Below, piece after piece: positions 10,877-22,121 of a DNA stretch of 35,373 bases. Under the pieces are notes generated by a model, which saw only the letters and a program-made list of their open reading frames with translations, did no database searches and was not told where the DNA came from. This DNA is from Pezizomycotina sp. ARF18 (Eukaryota > Ascomycota), in the NCBI GenBank assembly GCA_002224055.1, contig AZLU01000321.1:1-35373 (forward strand), read 5' to 3'. The first letter of the stretch is position 1. Every line of letters starts with the position of its first letter. Made by a program: the position numbers and the translations under genes.

Positions 10877-12673
10877 AATGTCTCTGACGCTGCTCGCATG
10901 GCCAGGGAGCAGGTCGTAAGGATGAGAGGATTTTAAAGAATTATTACAAGAGGAAAGAAAAAGAATTATTTTGCTACTTACACAAACGGGGGGAAAAAAA
11001 TCAAAAATAATAATAACGGAAGGGAAAGAGAAAAAAGATTTTAACAATTTATTAACGGAAAAGAACAAAAGAAAGGACGATTTACGGAGGACAACGAACA
11101 AGAAAAGGGGGATATTAAAAGAAAAAACAAAAAAAAAACAAACATCACGGGGGAACTTTTACTTAACGGATATCTTCTCAGCATCTTTTTGGATCTGAGA
11201 AGTTTTCGCTTTTATCTTTTCTCTTTCAATCATCATGTCTTGTCTTTTTTCCTTTACATTTGTTTTAACTCCATAACGTCTTTTGTTTCTGCATGTTTTT
11301 ACGAACTTTCCTTTACTTTAACTCCCTACTTTTCAATTACTTTAACGGTCTCTTTTTTACTCTTCTCTCTATCTTTTATGAATCTGCATCTCTGAGCAGA
11401 GCAGAGCAGAACTTTTCCAATCATGCTGTTATTACTCTCATTATTCAAACACTATCATGACCTTTTACTTTACTTTTTCTTCTTCTACCTATTCTTTTTC
11501 TTGGTTTTTTCACGCAAATGCAAAGAGGAGAAAAACAATACATTTTTCAAAAAAGAAAAAGGGGAAAGCATTATATCTATCTATCCATGTCAAACATCAA
11601 AAAAGGTTTTTTAAGCTAACTTACTGGGGGTATTACAAACATTTATATAAAAAACGGGTTACTCTTACTTACATTTTTATATCCATCTTACCCTATCCCT
11701 TACCTTATAAAAAACTTTTAACCATTATATTGCTTTTTTACTTTTTTCCTTAAAACATTTTTTCTTCTCATTTGCATTGGATGGAGAATCGGTCACGGTC
11801 TTTTTTTTTTTTCTTTTCTTTCTTTTCTTTCTTCAATTCTTTCAAAAAAAAAAGGGAGTTCAAGTTTTATCTTTTTCTTTCTTGCTATTTTTCATATTTT
11901 TAGGACAGAAAAAAAGGGGCAAATTTGTCATGAAAAGGCGGAGGGTGAAGTATCATTGGCATATGGTGACCATTGTGTTTCTGATGGTCGCTGTTAGTTT
12001 CATTTGCTATCTTTTTATAACTGTTCCTACTACATTACCATCTCTCGACTCTCGAAAACAAACAACTATTCTTTTTACTTCTTTGAGATCAAACATTATG
12101 ATATTGATTTATGAACTATCGTCTTATGATTATGATTTACCATTGGCTATTTCATCCATTGGCATTATGGCGTATCGGCATTGCGGTCATATATTTCTGA
12201 TATTATCATAAAACTATTACAATTTGGTATCATCAGTTCTATATTCCGGGGCCCCATTAATATGCAATTTTCATATACGATATGATATATAGGGCATTGT
12301 AGACGGGTTTTCTCAGCATTACTTATCGGCGTATACATAATTCCGACGGTATTACTCAACGCAGCGTTAGGAGCACTTTCTTTTTTTTTTAGCGGCAGAT
12401 ACATCTCAACCTTTGGTTAGTTAGGGCCATTAAAATGTCTCACGGAGGCAGTGTTCACATAGAAGGGAGTCAATTAGAGGGGTTTTTTTTTTTTTTTTTA
12501 TTTCTTTTTTTATTCTCTTTTATTCTCATCCGAACGGACCATTCACCGTGATAACAATGTTGGACGTTTCGTGAATTAGATGATACTATCCACCCCTCTG
12601 TACCAGTATTACCTCCCTTAAATTCATCCCACTTCTCACCTCCGTATCAATCTCCCCCTTCTATTTACTTCCA
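10877..12673. other. AT-rich spacer of strand-asymmetric homopurine and homopyrimidine tracts
   Basis: No gene is supported. About 10920-11150 is nearly all A/G on the plus strand. About 11180-11510 and 11760-11900 are strongly C/T, with T-runs, and 17 T occur at 12483-12499. Open frames here (for example from 11777 or 11457) encode only Phe/Lys/Leu runs and are composition artefacts. The start presumably contains the 3' UTR of the RRM gene. AGCAGAGCAGAGCAGA at about 11396-11411 is a tiny tandem repeat. Confidence 0.6.
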
Positions 12674-13139
12674 TCATCTTATCCTTGTTGTTGTTTTCCT
12701 ACTTCCTCTCGCTATCCCGGCGGATTCGCCATCTGACTCGGTCCGCCGACCCATCTTCTCGACCGCTCCCGCGATGCCGTGCTTCGACGCGCCGAACTGC
12801 GAACCGATGCGCCGTCGGAGGAGAACGGGTCCCCGATCTTTTTCGCCGATTTGGCCGACGGTTCCGGTGGGCGCGAAAGTGCTTGCCGATTGGTTGGTCG
12901 GAGCGGAGGGGTTTGCGGGCTAAGAAAAAATGGGGCGAGTTAATGAGGTGGGGGAAGGTTAAAAAACGACTTTTTCCCTTGTTGGGGGGGGGGGGGGGGA
13001 GAGGGAGATTGGGAGAAGGTTTGAGGGGGAAGAGGAGGAGGTTTTTACGTACTTGAGCGGAAGCCTCGGCGTTGGCTTTATACGCTTCCTCGTGGCCGGA
13101 GGAGATGGAGGTTTGGTTGGCGTGGGCGGAGTTGGACAT
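12674..13139 (-). CDS. Small hydrophilic, probably disordered protein of unknown function
   Basis: Exon 1 (13139-13053, 29 codons) reads MSNSAHANQTSISSGHEEAY plus KANAEASAQ and ends at the donor GTACGT. A 133-nt intron (13052-12920) with TTAAC as possible branch and TTTCTTAG acceptor leads in phase to exon 2: PANPSAPTNQSASTFAPTGT, VGQIGEK, then after a one-base slip IGDPFSSDGA, and after a second slip IGSQFGASKHGIAGAVEKMG followed by GPTESDGESAGIARG. The first stop in the final frame is at 12676-12674. The protein would be about 110 aa, rich in Ser/Ala/Gly/Thr, without Trp or a membrane span. It has recurring GxIG..F units (VGQIGEKIGDPF, DGAIGSQF). This looks like a stress- or conidiation-type small fungal protein, but I do not recognise the family. 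Confidence 0.55.
12984..12999. repeat. 16-base poly(G) run inside the intron of the small-protein gene
   Basis: Sixteen consecutive G on the plus strand (C in the transcript of the minus-strand gene), within the intron at 13052-12920 and followed by GAGAGGGAGA. Such a run is prone to slippage and can form G4 or i-motif structures. Confidence 0.9.
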
Positions 13140-13453
13140 TGTATGCTTTCTGTCTGACTTTTGCTAGAGGATTGGTGCGATTTGATGTTTGATATTGATT
13201 GTTAGTGTCGGTGATGATTGATTTGGGTGTTAGACGATAGTAGCTTCGCCAGAGGTTCGAAAAAGGACGTAGTTGTATGATTTGATTCGATTCGATTTTC
13301 GAGGTTGATCGTAGCTGGAATATGTGGAGAAGTGAAGTTTTGCACTTGCGACCTTTCTTTTTTTATTTGTATGGTGAATCGTGGAGCTTTAAATCATATT
13401 CTGGTATTTTGAAAATGGAATTTATATCAATGATTTGGTTGAATTATAAACTC

Positions 13454-13461
13454 TTTATATA
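13454..13461 (-). promoter_or_regulatory. TATA box (TATATAAA) candidate for the small-protein gene
   Basis: TATATAAA on the minus strand, 315 bases upstream of the ATG at 13139. It is farther than usual and would imply a long 5' UTR. Confidence 0.35.
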
Positions 13462-16400
13462 ACACTAATTCAACAGGCCTTCAGTTCTCTCTCCACGAAA
13501 GGCGTCCAAAATCCATGATGTAATTCTTCCCGTTGGAGAATTGGGAATTGGGGACGCTCTGCTGCTGCTGAAACCGTAAATATCGATATCTGATTGAGAT
13601 CGAAGTCTTTTCTCTCCGGAATATCGATCCGACTTTTCCCTTCGGAAAAGCGCAGGGACTAGAGGAGAACAAACAAAAAGACGGCGAATTGTAGTACCCT
13701 ATATTATGAACACGTAGGTAGAATAACCAGGAGGCCTAGATATGAAGTCAGCTGGATTCAGCGTTCTAGAATAGACATCTCCCTGTCGAAGCATTTTCCC
13801 GGCTGGCGGGCGTTTCAGAGAGTTGTCGATATACACTCCTGAGCAACTAGACCCAGCATGCGATGTGATATAGCGCGTTTTTCAGTGTGCTACAATCCTT
13901 TCTTCGAAGGTGTGACGATCAGTAATAAACATCTTCGTTTGTATATCCTCGAAGGTACGCCGCGCGTTTTTTGTCGTCGGCACTTAATTGTTCCCCGGTT
14001 GCAGTGCCTTATATAATTGTCCGCGTTCCCCTCCTGGCGCAGAATCCCTATCATCGCTGGTCATGGATGAAATAGGATTAGCTCTGCAGTGATGTTTGGA
14101 TCGCCGTAAGTAGTGAGCGTGAAATAAAGAACGTTAAACGGTTGACGATGGTGTTAATACTAGGTGTTAAAGCTGTTGGGCCTGGGCATTTTGGAGCTAC
14201 CAGCACGCGGGACCGCCCATTTAAGCTACAGGCCCGCAGTGGAAAGTGCCCATGCTTGTTATCTTGGTATATGGACTCGGAGTCGACTAGTCGTCTGTTC
14301 CCTAACAGCAACGGCTAATTTAGCAAGAGCGATGGTTTTCAACGTTAAAGGCCGCGAAAGCTGGGACGCCGACGAGGCTCGGCCAGCCGTCAAGTTATTC
14401 CAGTAATACAAATCTTTGGAGTGTCTCTACTCGAGATTTGCCCTATCGGCTCGTGATCGCGAGGTTGAAAGATGCCTTGGAGACCTGTTTGATGGAAAGA
14501 CTCATGTGCGGCTGGGTTCGTGGTAAGCTGAGAATTACTATACTTAAGCGTGAAGCCGACGCAGCCGGATCTTTAATTCATCCTTCGAGGTCTGATGTCT
14601 ATAGGTCAAGGAGATCCTAACCAATTCCCGACTGCTAGCAAGCTAATTTTTGCATGGTTCTTCAGATGGTTAGCGATTCCTTCCTTCCTTCCTCCCTCTG
14701 GGACCGATGGTCTCCATTTAGACCTTGGAACCACATGAGATAACTGACACACTCCGATGATAGATATGAAGTTCCTTAAGTCGTAATTTATAAGAATAAG
14801 GGTCTTCATCTCGATAACGTCTCGATCTAAGGGTCGTATCAGGCTTATGAGCCGGCTGGTCGACACATCAAAGCTTTAGCTACGCTGGCTCAAAGTGTAC
14901 ACTGCCATTACATGAAAGTCGATGAGAATCAACGTTCTTTTTTTTTTGTTCGTTGAGGGGAGTTTGGTCGCTTAGACTCAATCTATACGCTGGTAGCTTA
15001 AGGATAAGTGCCTCAATCAGTCCATTGGACGCGGTATTTGCAGTGCTCCTTTGCGGGGGGAGCTTGAATGCTATCGCGAGTTGTCATCATCGGTTGGAAA
15101 CACATGACCCAGCAGGGTCAAAATGAATCAAGATATTTGGGCGTAAAACTAGTAATTTCAGTCGCTCTGTACCATTTGGCAAGATGTAACGAGTTACTTG
15201 CCCTTTGTTTTACAAGCTCACAGATTGAAGGGGACACCGATTGCTTCGATCGTGGTCTACTTGGATTCATCGCATGATGAAGCGATGGATTGTGCGTCCT
15301 TGTCGAGGTGGTGTTTAATTCTCCCTAATTTTTCTGTATCGCAGCCTGCCTACATTTTCTACCACAGGTCTCGGTATCTGCCTGGTCTTGAAGGCTCTGA
15401 CAACCAATTGGTGTAACCGAATATTTCGGACTCTGATGCACAGCCGAAGCAAATTTACATATCGCAACGCCGACTAATGTATGAAGAAGCCTTCTGTTAA
15501 TTTCGTTAACGGCGAAGCCTCATTTTCACTTTTTAGAATTGGAAGGTTTCAAGGCATGACGTCCTTCCGAGGTTTCCGCCTGTTGTCATCAGAGATTCCG
15601 TATTTGCCTAATCGTAACGTTTCACCGCCGATGTACACCACCCGATATGTTACGGTACAGCGATTACAACCTCGCGAATTTATCGTACAACAGTCATATT
15701 TTAGCCGTGCAGGTTGACAGGAAGGCGCTATTGTCGAGGCCATGCTTCGCGCAGAAGCGCCCTGCTGTTCATCGTACAGTCGGATAGGATTACTGCGGAG
15801 GTCTTCAGGAGGATTAATTCACTTCCTCTGCCAATTGTCCAATTAGATCCTTCCTATCGCATCGAAGGATCTTCCCTCCATTCCGGGTAAACGCCAAACC
15901 AGGTCATTTGGGGGAGTCAGCCCCCACCATGTCAATGGCCAATCCTTGTAAAGAAAATTTTTCTTCGACTATGACTCCGACAACTCTAGTGATCAGACGC
16001 CGCATATTTGAGGCTAAGTAGTCATGCAGATGTCTGAGCTCTTACGTCGCGAGGTTTTCTTTCAATTCGAACCCTTGTAAATCCACATGTCAGTGGAGCT
16101 TGTTTTCCTGCCTTTTAACCGTTTCCATGGGCGTTTTCTCTGTAAAAATCGGTTCTCACAGAAGTTGTTGCAGTAAACGGAAGTTAACTACGCCAACAGC
16201 GAAACGGACTTCATGAATTTCGACTATCTTCGACAGAAAACAAGAAATGACGACCGGCGTGAATGTAAAGCTTACTCTTTTGTTGACGGTATGATGAACA
16301 TAAGCACGTCTTCATCGAACGAGAAATTCAAGGAGATCAACCTGTTTACGCGGAGGGTCCACCCGAATCAGGGAAATATACTTTCGTAACCTCACTCTAC

Positions 16401-16829
16401 AATACCTACAGTCCAAAGTACGCAAGCAAGCGAGAAAAACCCTAGCTAAATCATGATGATTCGTAACTACTTATTGAACGGACTATACCTCCGCACCACT
16501 AGTATTCAATAACTAACCACATGGCCCCCCAAAAAAAGCTGGGCCCTCTCGGGATGCAAGTCGCCGAAAACCGAGAAGATTTGACGATTGACTCACAGAG
16601 GCTTAATATATTTTTTTTTCTTCAGTGGTTGTAATAACGTCGAAGGATGCTACCGGGGTCCGGTTCAAGGATCGGTGTACTAATCCTAATCCTAACTTGG
16701 CTTAACGACTTTCGCTTGATGCAGCAGAGACTTCGACGTACATATGTGGGTCTGAGTACGTACCCTTCATACGACGACCGTGAGGGGTTTTGAAATTCTG
16801 ATATATTGCTTCGGGTATTGTCAAAGTGT
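13462..16829. other. 3.4-kb spacer, no gene recognised
   Basis: Only short unconvincing frames on both strands and no recognisable domain. Base composition is mixed (near half GC), with local simple sequence such as TAATCCTAATCCTAAC at about 16681-16696. It may contain decayed repeats that cannot be typed by eye. Confidence 0.45.
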
Positions 16830-16837
16830 TATATAAA
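16830..16837 (+). promoter_or_regulatory. TATA box (TATATAAA) of the single-pass membrane protein gene
   Basis: TATATAAA lies 170 bases upstream of the ATG at 17000, followed by an A-rich leader (ATCTATAAAAACAATG at the start codon), typical of an expressed fungal gene. Confidence 0.55.
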
Positions 16838-16999
16838 CCTCTGCGTAATTCCACAAGATCGATGAAACAGATACCAAATAATCAATAGAAAACATCATCT
16901 ACAAAATACAAGAAACTCTTAGAGTACTTTCTTGAACTTTTATCTTCTTCCAGAAATACAACTATCCTACTAAGGGCACTCAAGACATCTATAAAAACA

Positions 17000-17416
17000 A
17001 TGTCGACACAATCAAAAGCCTACACAAACTACCAGACGCAACGCGTCGTCAGCGTCTCCGCGCCGGAACCCGTCTACATCCCGCAATCCCAATCTCAATC
17101 GCAGCGGAACTCATCCATAATGTCCTTCGATCTCGAGAAACCCGAAGACACACAATACCGGGAAACGAAATGCTCAGATTACCGCTCATCGGTAAAGACG
17201 TCGGCCGAAGAAGTTCTACATCGCCATTTCAATAATCGCCGCGATAATTTTAGCACTTGTAATAATCGGTGTAGCAGTCGGGACGACGGCGAAGCCGAGT
17301 AACAGTGGGAACACGCACGGCAGCGGTAGCAAACCGACAACGAGCTCGGATACAGCCCCATCGTCGGAGCGGCGGGGAAGCCGGTGATAAAATTGGTTAA
17401 GAGATACGTTTACTGA
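17000..17416 (+). CDS. Single-pass membrane protein with Ser/Thr-rich outer segment, frameshifted
   Basis: The first 60 or so residues are hydrophilic (MSTQSKAYTNYQTQRVVSVS, then a YIPQSQSQSQRNSS run). After frame slips near 17170 and 17205 the reading becomes EMLRLPLIGKDVG and then KKFYIAISIIAAIILALVII, a basic-flanked 20-odd residue membrane span at about 17210-17275. It continues GVAVGTTAKPSNSGNTHGSG, a Ser/Thr/Gly-rich, presumably glycosylated segment. In that frame the stop is at 17385-17387. One further slip would give VGAAGKPVIKLVKRYVY and a stop at 17414-17416. The arrangement (cytosolic N-terminus, span, short Ser/Thr-rich exterior) resembles the N-terminal anchor of many larger fungal type II membrane proteins, so this may be a truncated copy or a genuinely short protein. 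Function unknown. Confidence 0.5.
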
Positions 17417-19130
17417 GAAGCAAATGTAGTGTAAGCTTTATTTATCCGTTTATTTGTTATCTGGTTTGAAGCTTCTCGGTATTAGCGTTGTCTACATATA
17501 TCACGGTTCGGTTTTCGTCTGTTCACAGTCATTATTGCTATCGCTTTCATCGGTTTTCATGGCGTTCAGAAGGGATAGGGGGCCGCACTTTGTTTTCTTT
17601 ATTTACTTAATCATGTTCTATAATATTATTTTACCTGTTACTTATCTGGAACTTCAGCTTAGATCCTATCCTATGTCTAAATATACTTGCGATGTTTTCC
17701 ACTTGAAGCTGTACTTACAAGAAAATAAATCCTGAATCTTCGATATATCCATCACTCATTTGGGAAAAGAAAACATCGCCTGTTGATTATGGTCAATTGC
17801 AACTTGCTGCTTTACTATCCATTTTAATCTCGCAAGTGTATAAATAACTCTCTGTTTACACGTAAAATTGTACGAAGTAGCATTGCAGTGTTTGACGAAT
17901 CGACGATCCCCGCACATTGCGATGGTCGGTTGAGAATTGCTCCGCTCTCGGATGCACCATTCCAACGTGTGGCTTTTCGGACCACCAATAGGAAAGACCG
18001 ATCGTAGATCACCACGGTAAACGCCTAAATTTGAGTCACAATAACATCAAGGCCTAGCGCTGGGAGGATATCGAATGCTTTTATGACCTTGTCAACGGCC
18101 TCTTCGATAAATACAAGAGGCTTATTACTAGAGGTCACCGGTTCATGCAAAGCGATATGCTAAATCCTTTCTTGTGGAGAAGTATGGGCTTTCGCAGAAG
18201 TGCAATTAGCTTAGGGTACGAGCAATGGGTTTCGGACTGTTTTTCGGCATTGAAGTTGAGGGCCCAGCTCGAAATTGGAAACAAAAGATATATCAAAGAT
18301 ACGCGTACCTCAAATGCTGTCAAGCATTTCCCTTTGGGTTACAGCCATAGAGATCCCGGTATCTGGTTCACTAGCATCCGTCCCCAGCATTAGTGACTAT
18401 TCTCACACCATACATAAATGTACTATTAGCTATAGGTATAGATTATAGGCTACGCTTCGATACGATCATCTGTGATAATAATACTTGCCGTGTATGGAAT
18501 ATGAAGGGAAATCGCATGCTTACCGAGCGTTTTTGTGCAAGGCATCGTAGCTTTATATAAAATGCCCAATCGATACCATCCCATGATTGGCAACAGTGCG
18601 AAGAGCACTGGCGGGCGCGGTTCTGTTCATCAGGTGACTGACTCATCGGCTGATGTAGTTGTTTCATATTCAATGCGTTTTTTTTATCTTCTGGGTGTAC
18701 GAGAGACTCTTTTGAATTTCCTCGCTAGAAACGAAATATAGCGAGTTATATGAAAGACTGCTAAGTTGAAACACGAGCGCTCGCGATACCTCCGATTTCA
18801 TTATTCTCCGAGTCCTTTCGAGCTGATACCCCGAAAGTAACTATCTTCAAGTTTGAATTACATTTCAACTAAACATCACTTTGTATTAATATCAAACTTT
18901 GATATGAGCGTAGCAGCATGTTTAATCTCGGCAAGCGAAATCAAAATTCCGATTATGTTTCCGACGAAGATTGAGTTCTCCAAACATCACCATCTCATAT
19001 TCCAGAATTCCATAGGAGGCTTTTGCCCTCATTTTCATCCAAGCTCATGATGCGTTGGCTCATTTTTCTCCTAACATAATCGGCGGCGCAGAGACGGCAT
19101 GAATGAGGAAATTATATAAACCTTCAGCCT
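17417..19130. other. Spacer, no gene recognised
   Basis: Contains the presumed 3' UTR of the membrane-protein gene (frames after 17454 are Phe/Leu/Tyr-rich and non-coding in appearance), then sequence without recognisable coding features. TATATAAA at 19113-19120 sits just before the next ORF. Confidence 0.4.
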
Positions 19131-19538
19131 GTGGATGGACAAGACGTATCCGCCAGAGGGCCTCAATTTTGCCGGTTATTTGCCCCTCAACGTCACCTTC
19201 TCTACGACTGGGACTCCAAGAGGCAAACCGGCCAGGCGTACATCGAAAGCGTCAACGGCACCAATGTGCTCAACCAGCGGCTACAGCCATATCTTCATTG
19301 CTTCGCCCAATGCTCCTCAGGCTATCGATGGAAAGCAGCTAAAGAAAATCCAATTCTCCAGGAACAAGGGCTCCTGGGTCAGGAACCAAAAGTAGAGTTT
19401 CAGATATATACGACTTTCTTGAAGCTTGATGCCGCGCCTCATCCAGATAGGAAAAACCCGATCTCACCGAAAAAAAGCGCGATGATGACGCTCGATCAGT
19501 GGCACGAAATCACCCTCAGCACGAGCAATTGGAATTAA
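19131..19538 (+). CDS. Unrecognised ORF, probably frameshifted
   Basis: The longest frame (135 codons) reads LYDWDSKRQTGQAYIESVNG then TNVLNQRLQP in its first half. The neighbouring frame from 19135 reads MDKTYPPEGLNFAGYLPLNV before it, and IFIASPNAPQAIDGKQLKKI after it. A natural protein may therefore run frame 2, frame 1, frame 2. The end in the long frame is LDQWHEITLSTSNWN. No signal peptide, membrane span or known motif is visible, and the start is uncertain because the TATATAAA at 19113-19120 is too close to the first ATG. It could be an internal piece of a larger decayed gene. Confidence 0.3.
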   Translation: MDGQDVSARGPQFCRLFAPQRHLLYDWDSKRQTGQAYIESVNGTNVLNQRLQPYLHCFAQCSSGYRWKAAKENPILQEQGLLGQEPKVEFQIYTTFLKLDAAPHPDRKNPISPKKSAMMTLDQWHEITLSTSNWN

Positions 19539-19975
19539 GTTTCTGCTTTGGTTGGGCTCCCTGTTGACTTGGAAGGGAGTTCCTCGACATTGCCCTATGC
19601 ATGCTATCATGCAACTTCGTCGTGTACACATATATTCATAATAGACTAAAAATCGAACATGATATCCGCACCCGTAAGGCTGATATGCAAAGCAATGGTG
19701 AGCTGTAGAGGTAAAAATACAACCCAGTTATTGAGAGAAAGGCCGCGTATGGGCTCTGTAGTTCATCGATCTGAATGAATAATTAATCTCATACAAAAAC
19801 AATCAGGTTGGATAAGGTTAGTGATTACATTGTCCGCATTCTAGCTAAAGCAAGAAGAGTATTATTTACAGAAACGACAATCGTTAAAGAACTTAGAATA
19901 TACATTGATTACGCCTTGAGTGGCGATTATACACGGTATCCATACTATCTATCTTCTCCACGTGTCCGCCCACTT
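19539..19975. other. Intergenic, nothing recognised
   Basis: AT-rich region between the unrecognised ORF and the 3' end of the minus-strand receptor gene. No motif seen. Confidence 0.4.
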
Positions 19976-21428
19976 CTACCTTTGCCTCCATCTCCACCTC
20001 CATTTGGGAGCCTTTCCTCTGCGCCTCCTCGTCGTCTGTCCCAGAAACCTGGTGGTAGCAAACTTACTCATCTCATTACCTTTTACAGTACTATCGATAG
20101 CCCAAGGGTCCGATTTCTTCCTGCTATTCGGCCGTGGCGAGGCGCGACTGAGCGAGCTCCTCGGCTTGAACATACCTCCGGGTGTCCAATGCACCTTTGA
20201 GAGCCCACACGGGTCGCCGGAGCGGTGGAAGAAGAGCACTTTGAGTGCGGACCGCAGGAGACGATAACGGAAAGGGCAATCTCAAACTATCCACGCAATT
20301 ATAGTTGAAAAATTAGCCAATGTGAGCTAGAGGCTGAGAGAATTCTGTCCGAACGACAGCGTGGTAATACTTACACCACCATCTACAGTGAAAGTTAACG
20401 GCGTATGTGATGTCGTGGCTCTCTAGCCAGTCGCGTAAGGCGACGACTCGGATGAAACTAACAGTATGAAGAAATCAGCAAAGATCATCAGAACTCCATA
20501 GGCCGTAAACGCCGAAAGCAGGTTCATGCACTTGGCCGTCGCGAAGTGGTTCCACCAGTCGAACGGGCGGCACTTCAGGCTAACACTAAAGACGCCGACG
20601 AGGAAGCATATAGCGACGTACGCTCCCGCGGCCCAAACCCAGCGCCGGTAGATACGGCTAGGAGATAGGCGATAATAGAAAACGAGGAAGTTGAGCTTAG
20701 TGAAAACATGCGCGAAGACGAAGACGAATTCGTTGACGGTCATCCACTAAAGTTATTTATATTCAGCGCTCTGTCCACTAAACGTGTGAAATCGGTGAGA
20801 ATTAGCCTGCCGTATATGAACTGACTCGCTGGTTTGTTTTAGAGTCATCAACCAGATGTGATTACCCCCATGACCTTCGATGTTTTCTGTTCTCCTTGTT
20901 AGGATTGTATACATAGTATAAAGTCTTAGTCATACACTGGAAAGGACATTTACCCATCCACATTGTCATCGTAATCATGACCGTCCAAAACTAGAAGCCA
21001 GAGAGGTTAGTAAATAGCTTTATCCGCCGTGTTACAACTGTGGACTTACATAAGCAGCCAAACAAGCCCAGTCCTCCGCCCTGATCTGCTTCGGTGTGAC
21101 GTATTTGCGCACATAGAACCGGAGGGCGACGACCGGCGTCGTAAAGAGTATCATGAGCAAGAACGCGATCGAGCGACTCCGCGAGTTCGAGTCTGTCGGC
21201 AGTTGCGGAGAACGACCTTCAGCGTTTCCAGAGTGTCCATGGATCAATTGCCGGAAGATATTGCGATAAGGAAGCATTAATTGAGGCTTTCTCTGCCAGA
21301 GAAGCGGATCCTGCAGCAATGAGGTGGTCGACGAGTTCGATCATCGTCAGGTTTGGCATGCCGGAGACAGCCTCGATGAGGAAGCCGGCTCCAACGAGGT
21401 CATTGATCTGCGTTTTGGTTAAGTCCAT
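19976..21428 (-). CDS. PTH11/SAT4-type rhodopsin-like seven-helix membrane protein (copy 1)
   Basis: A multi-spanning integral membrane protein of the fungal rhodopsin-domain (SAT4/PTH11-like) family, proposed surface GPCR-like sensors. Apparent exons are 21428-21050, 20990-20954, 20886-20826, 20746-20375 and 20286-19976. Introns start GTAAGT, GTAAAT, GTCAGT and GTAAGT; a CTAAC branch precedes exon 3. Exon 1 begins MDLTKTQINDLVGAGF. After a slip near 21215 it gives SIAFLLMILFTTPVVALRFY (helix 1), VRKYVTPKQIRAEDWACLAA (the family's 'DDW'-like turn) and FWTVMITMTMW. Exon 3 has EGHGGNHIWLMTLKQ, the usual G..G.H.W stretch. Exon 4 has FTKLNFLVFYYRLSP, YVAICFLVGVFSV, CRPFDWWN and GVLMIFADFFILLV, then FIRVVALRD and DITY. 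Exon 5 has FEIALSVIVSC plus ALKVLFF (last helix), and a basic cytosolic tail. No CFEM domain is seen. Frame slips occur near 21215, 20460, 20400 and 20255, and the exon 3/4 junction does not join in phase as read. Confidence 0.7.
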
Positions 21429-21530
21429 GTTTCCCTATTGCTCATATCATACACATAAGAAAGATTCTCAGAAAATCTGGGGAACCCATGTCCTTTCCCC
21501 AGACCCCTGGAAGCTGGGTCAGTGGGTGTT

Positions 21531-21540
21531 CTTTTATAAA
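21531..21540 (-). promoter_or_regulatory. TATA box (TTTATAAAAG) of receptor copy 1
   Basis: TTTATAAAAG on the minus strand, about 105 bases upstream of the ATG at 21428, well placed for a fungal core promoter. Confidence 0.5.
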
Positions 21541-22031
21541 TGTTCAGGGAAAGAGGAGAACCGAAATCCACCAGAGCGAGTCGTGCGGGGTTCGAATAAA
21601 AAAGCTGGCATGGATAACGGTGGCTTTCATAGCAAGACTGGTCATCGTACGTTTCTCTCCTGATCGAGTACTACTTTGAGTTTTTATATTTTCGGTGGCG
21701 TTGTGGTTCACGGAGGTGCGGACTACTTGGTGAGAGATTCCAGAGTGAATCAATAAGTAGCGATTTGGAAATCGAGACCCACGGTAACGAGAATGCAAAG
21801 GCCATGTGGGTCCGTTGAAATAACGTTTGCGCTAAGAGATTTGGCTGCAAGATTGTCAATCTATTGGACGCCGCCGACCCTCGCCTGAGACAAAAGTGCC
21901 GCGATCGGGACGAAGCGACTGCGCCGTTTTCTGCTACCGATAGCCTATAATCGATGGGTTATTGCAGAGGATGATCTATCGTGCACGTATTCTAATGTGT
22001 TATTGGTATTGACTATACGCTATTAATCATT
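21541..22031. other. Intergenic between receptor copy 1 and the MITE
   Basis: No coding feature recognised. It holds the upstream region of the minus-strand receptor gene. Confidence 0.4.
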
Positions 22032-22103
22032 TATATGTTCCACTTGACACACCTGCGCTCGTTTACAGCTGCAAACGGCTGCTCGACCCGCCTGTAACAA
22101 ATT

Positions 22104-22121
22104 GCAGGTGAATCAAGCACC
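22104..22121 (+). repeat. Subterminal direct repeat of the MITE, left copy
   Basis: GCAGGTGAATCAAGCACC, matching 16 of 18 bases of the copy at 22445-22462. Repeated subterminal motifs of this kind can be transposase-binding sites; that role is inferred. Confidence 0.6.

Noticed and set aside
11457-12211. Two overlapping plus-strand ORFs of 98 and 144 codons
   Set aside because: Phe/Leu/Lys-rich products of T- and A-rich spacer DNA, with no conserved motif or codon bias.
14466-14526. A stretch (GGAAAGACTCATGTGCGGCTG) reminiscent of a group II intron domain V
   Set aside because: The two sides do not pair into the required hairpin, and no intron ORF or other domains are nearby.
16681-16696. 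TAATCCTAATCCTAAC as a telomere-like repeat
   Set aside because: Only two and a half units, not the fungal TTAGGG/CCCTAA sequence, and internal to the window.
19808-20267. Plus-strand ORFs of 130 and 115 codons
   Set aside because: They lie antisense to the last exon of the receptor gene, whose minus-strand frame continues the family's last helix and basic tail.
21581-21606. GGGGTTCGAATAAA, resembling a tRNA B box
   Set aside because: The flanks do not form a T arm and no A box or acceptor stem fits. Other GGTTCGA-like sites (for example near 13252 and 16065 on the minus strand) fail in the same way.
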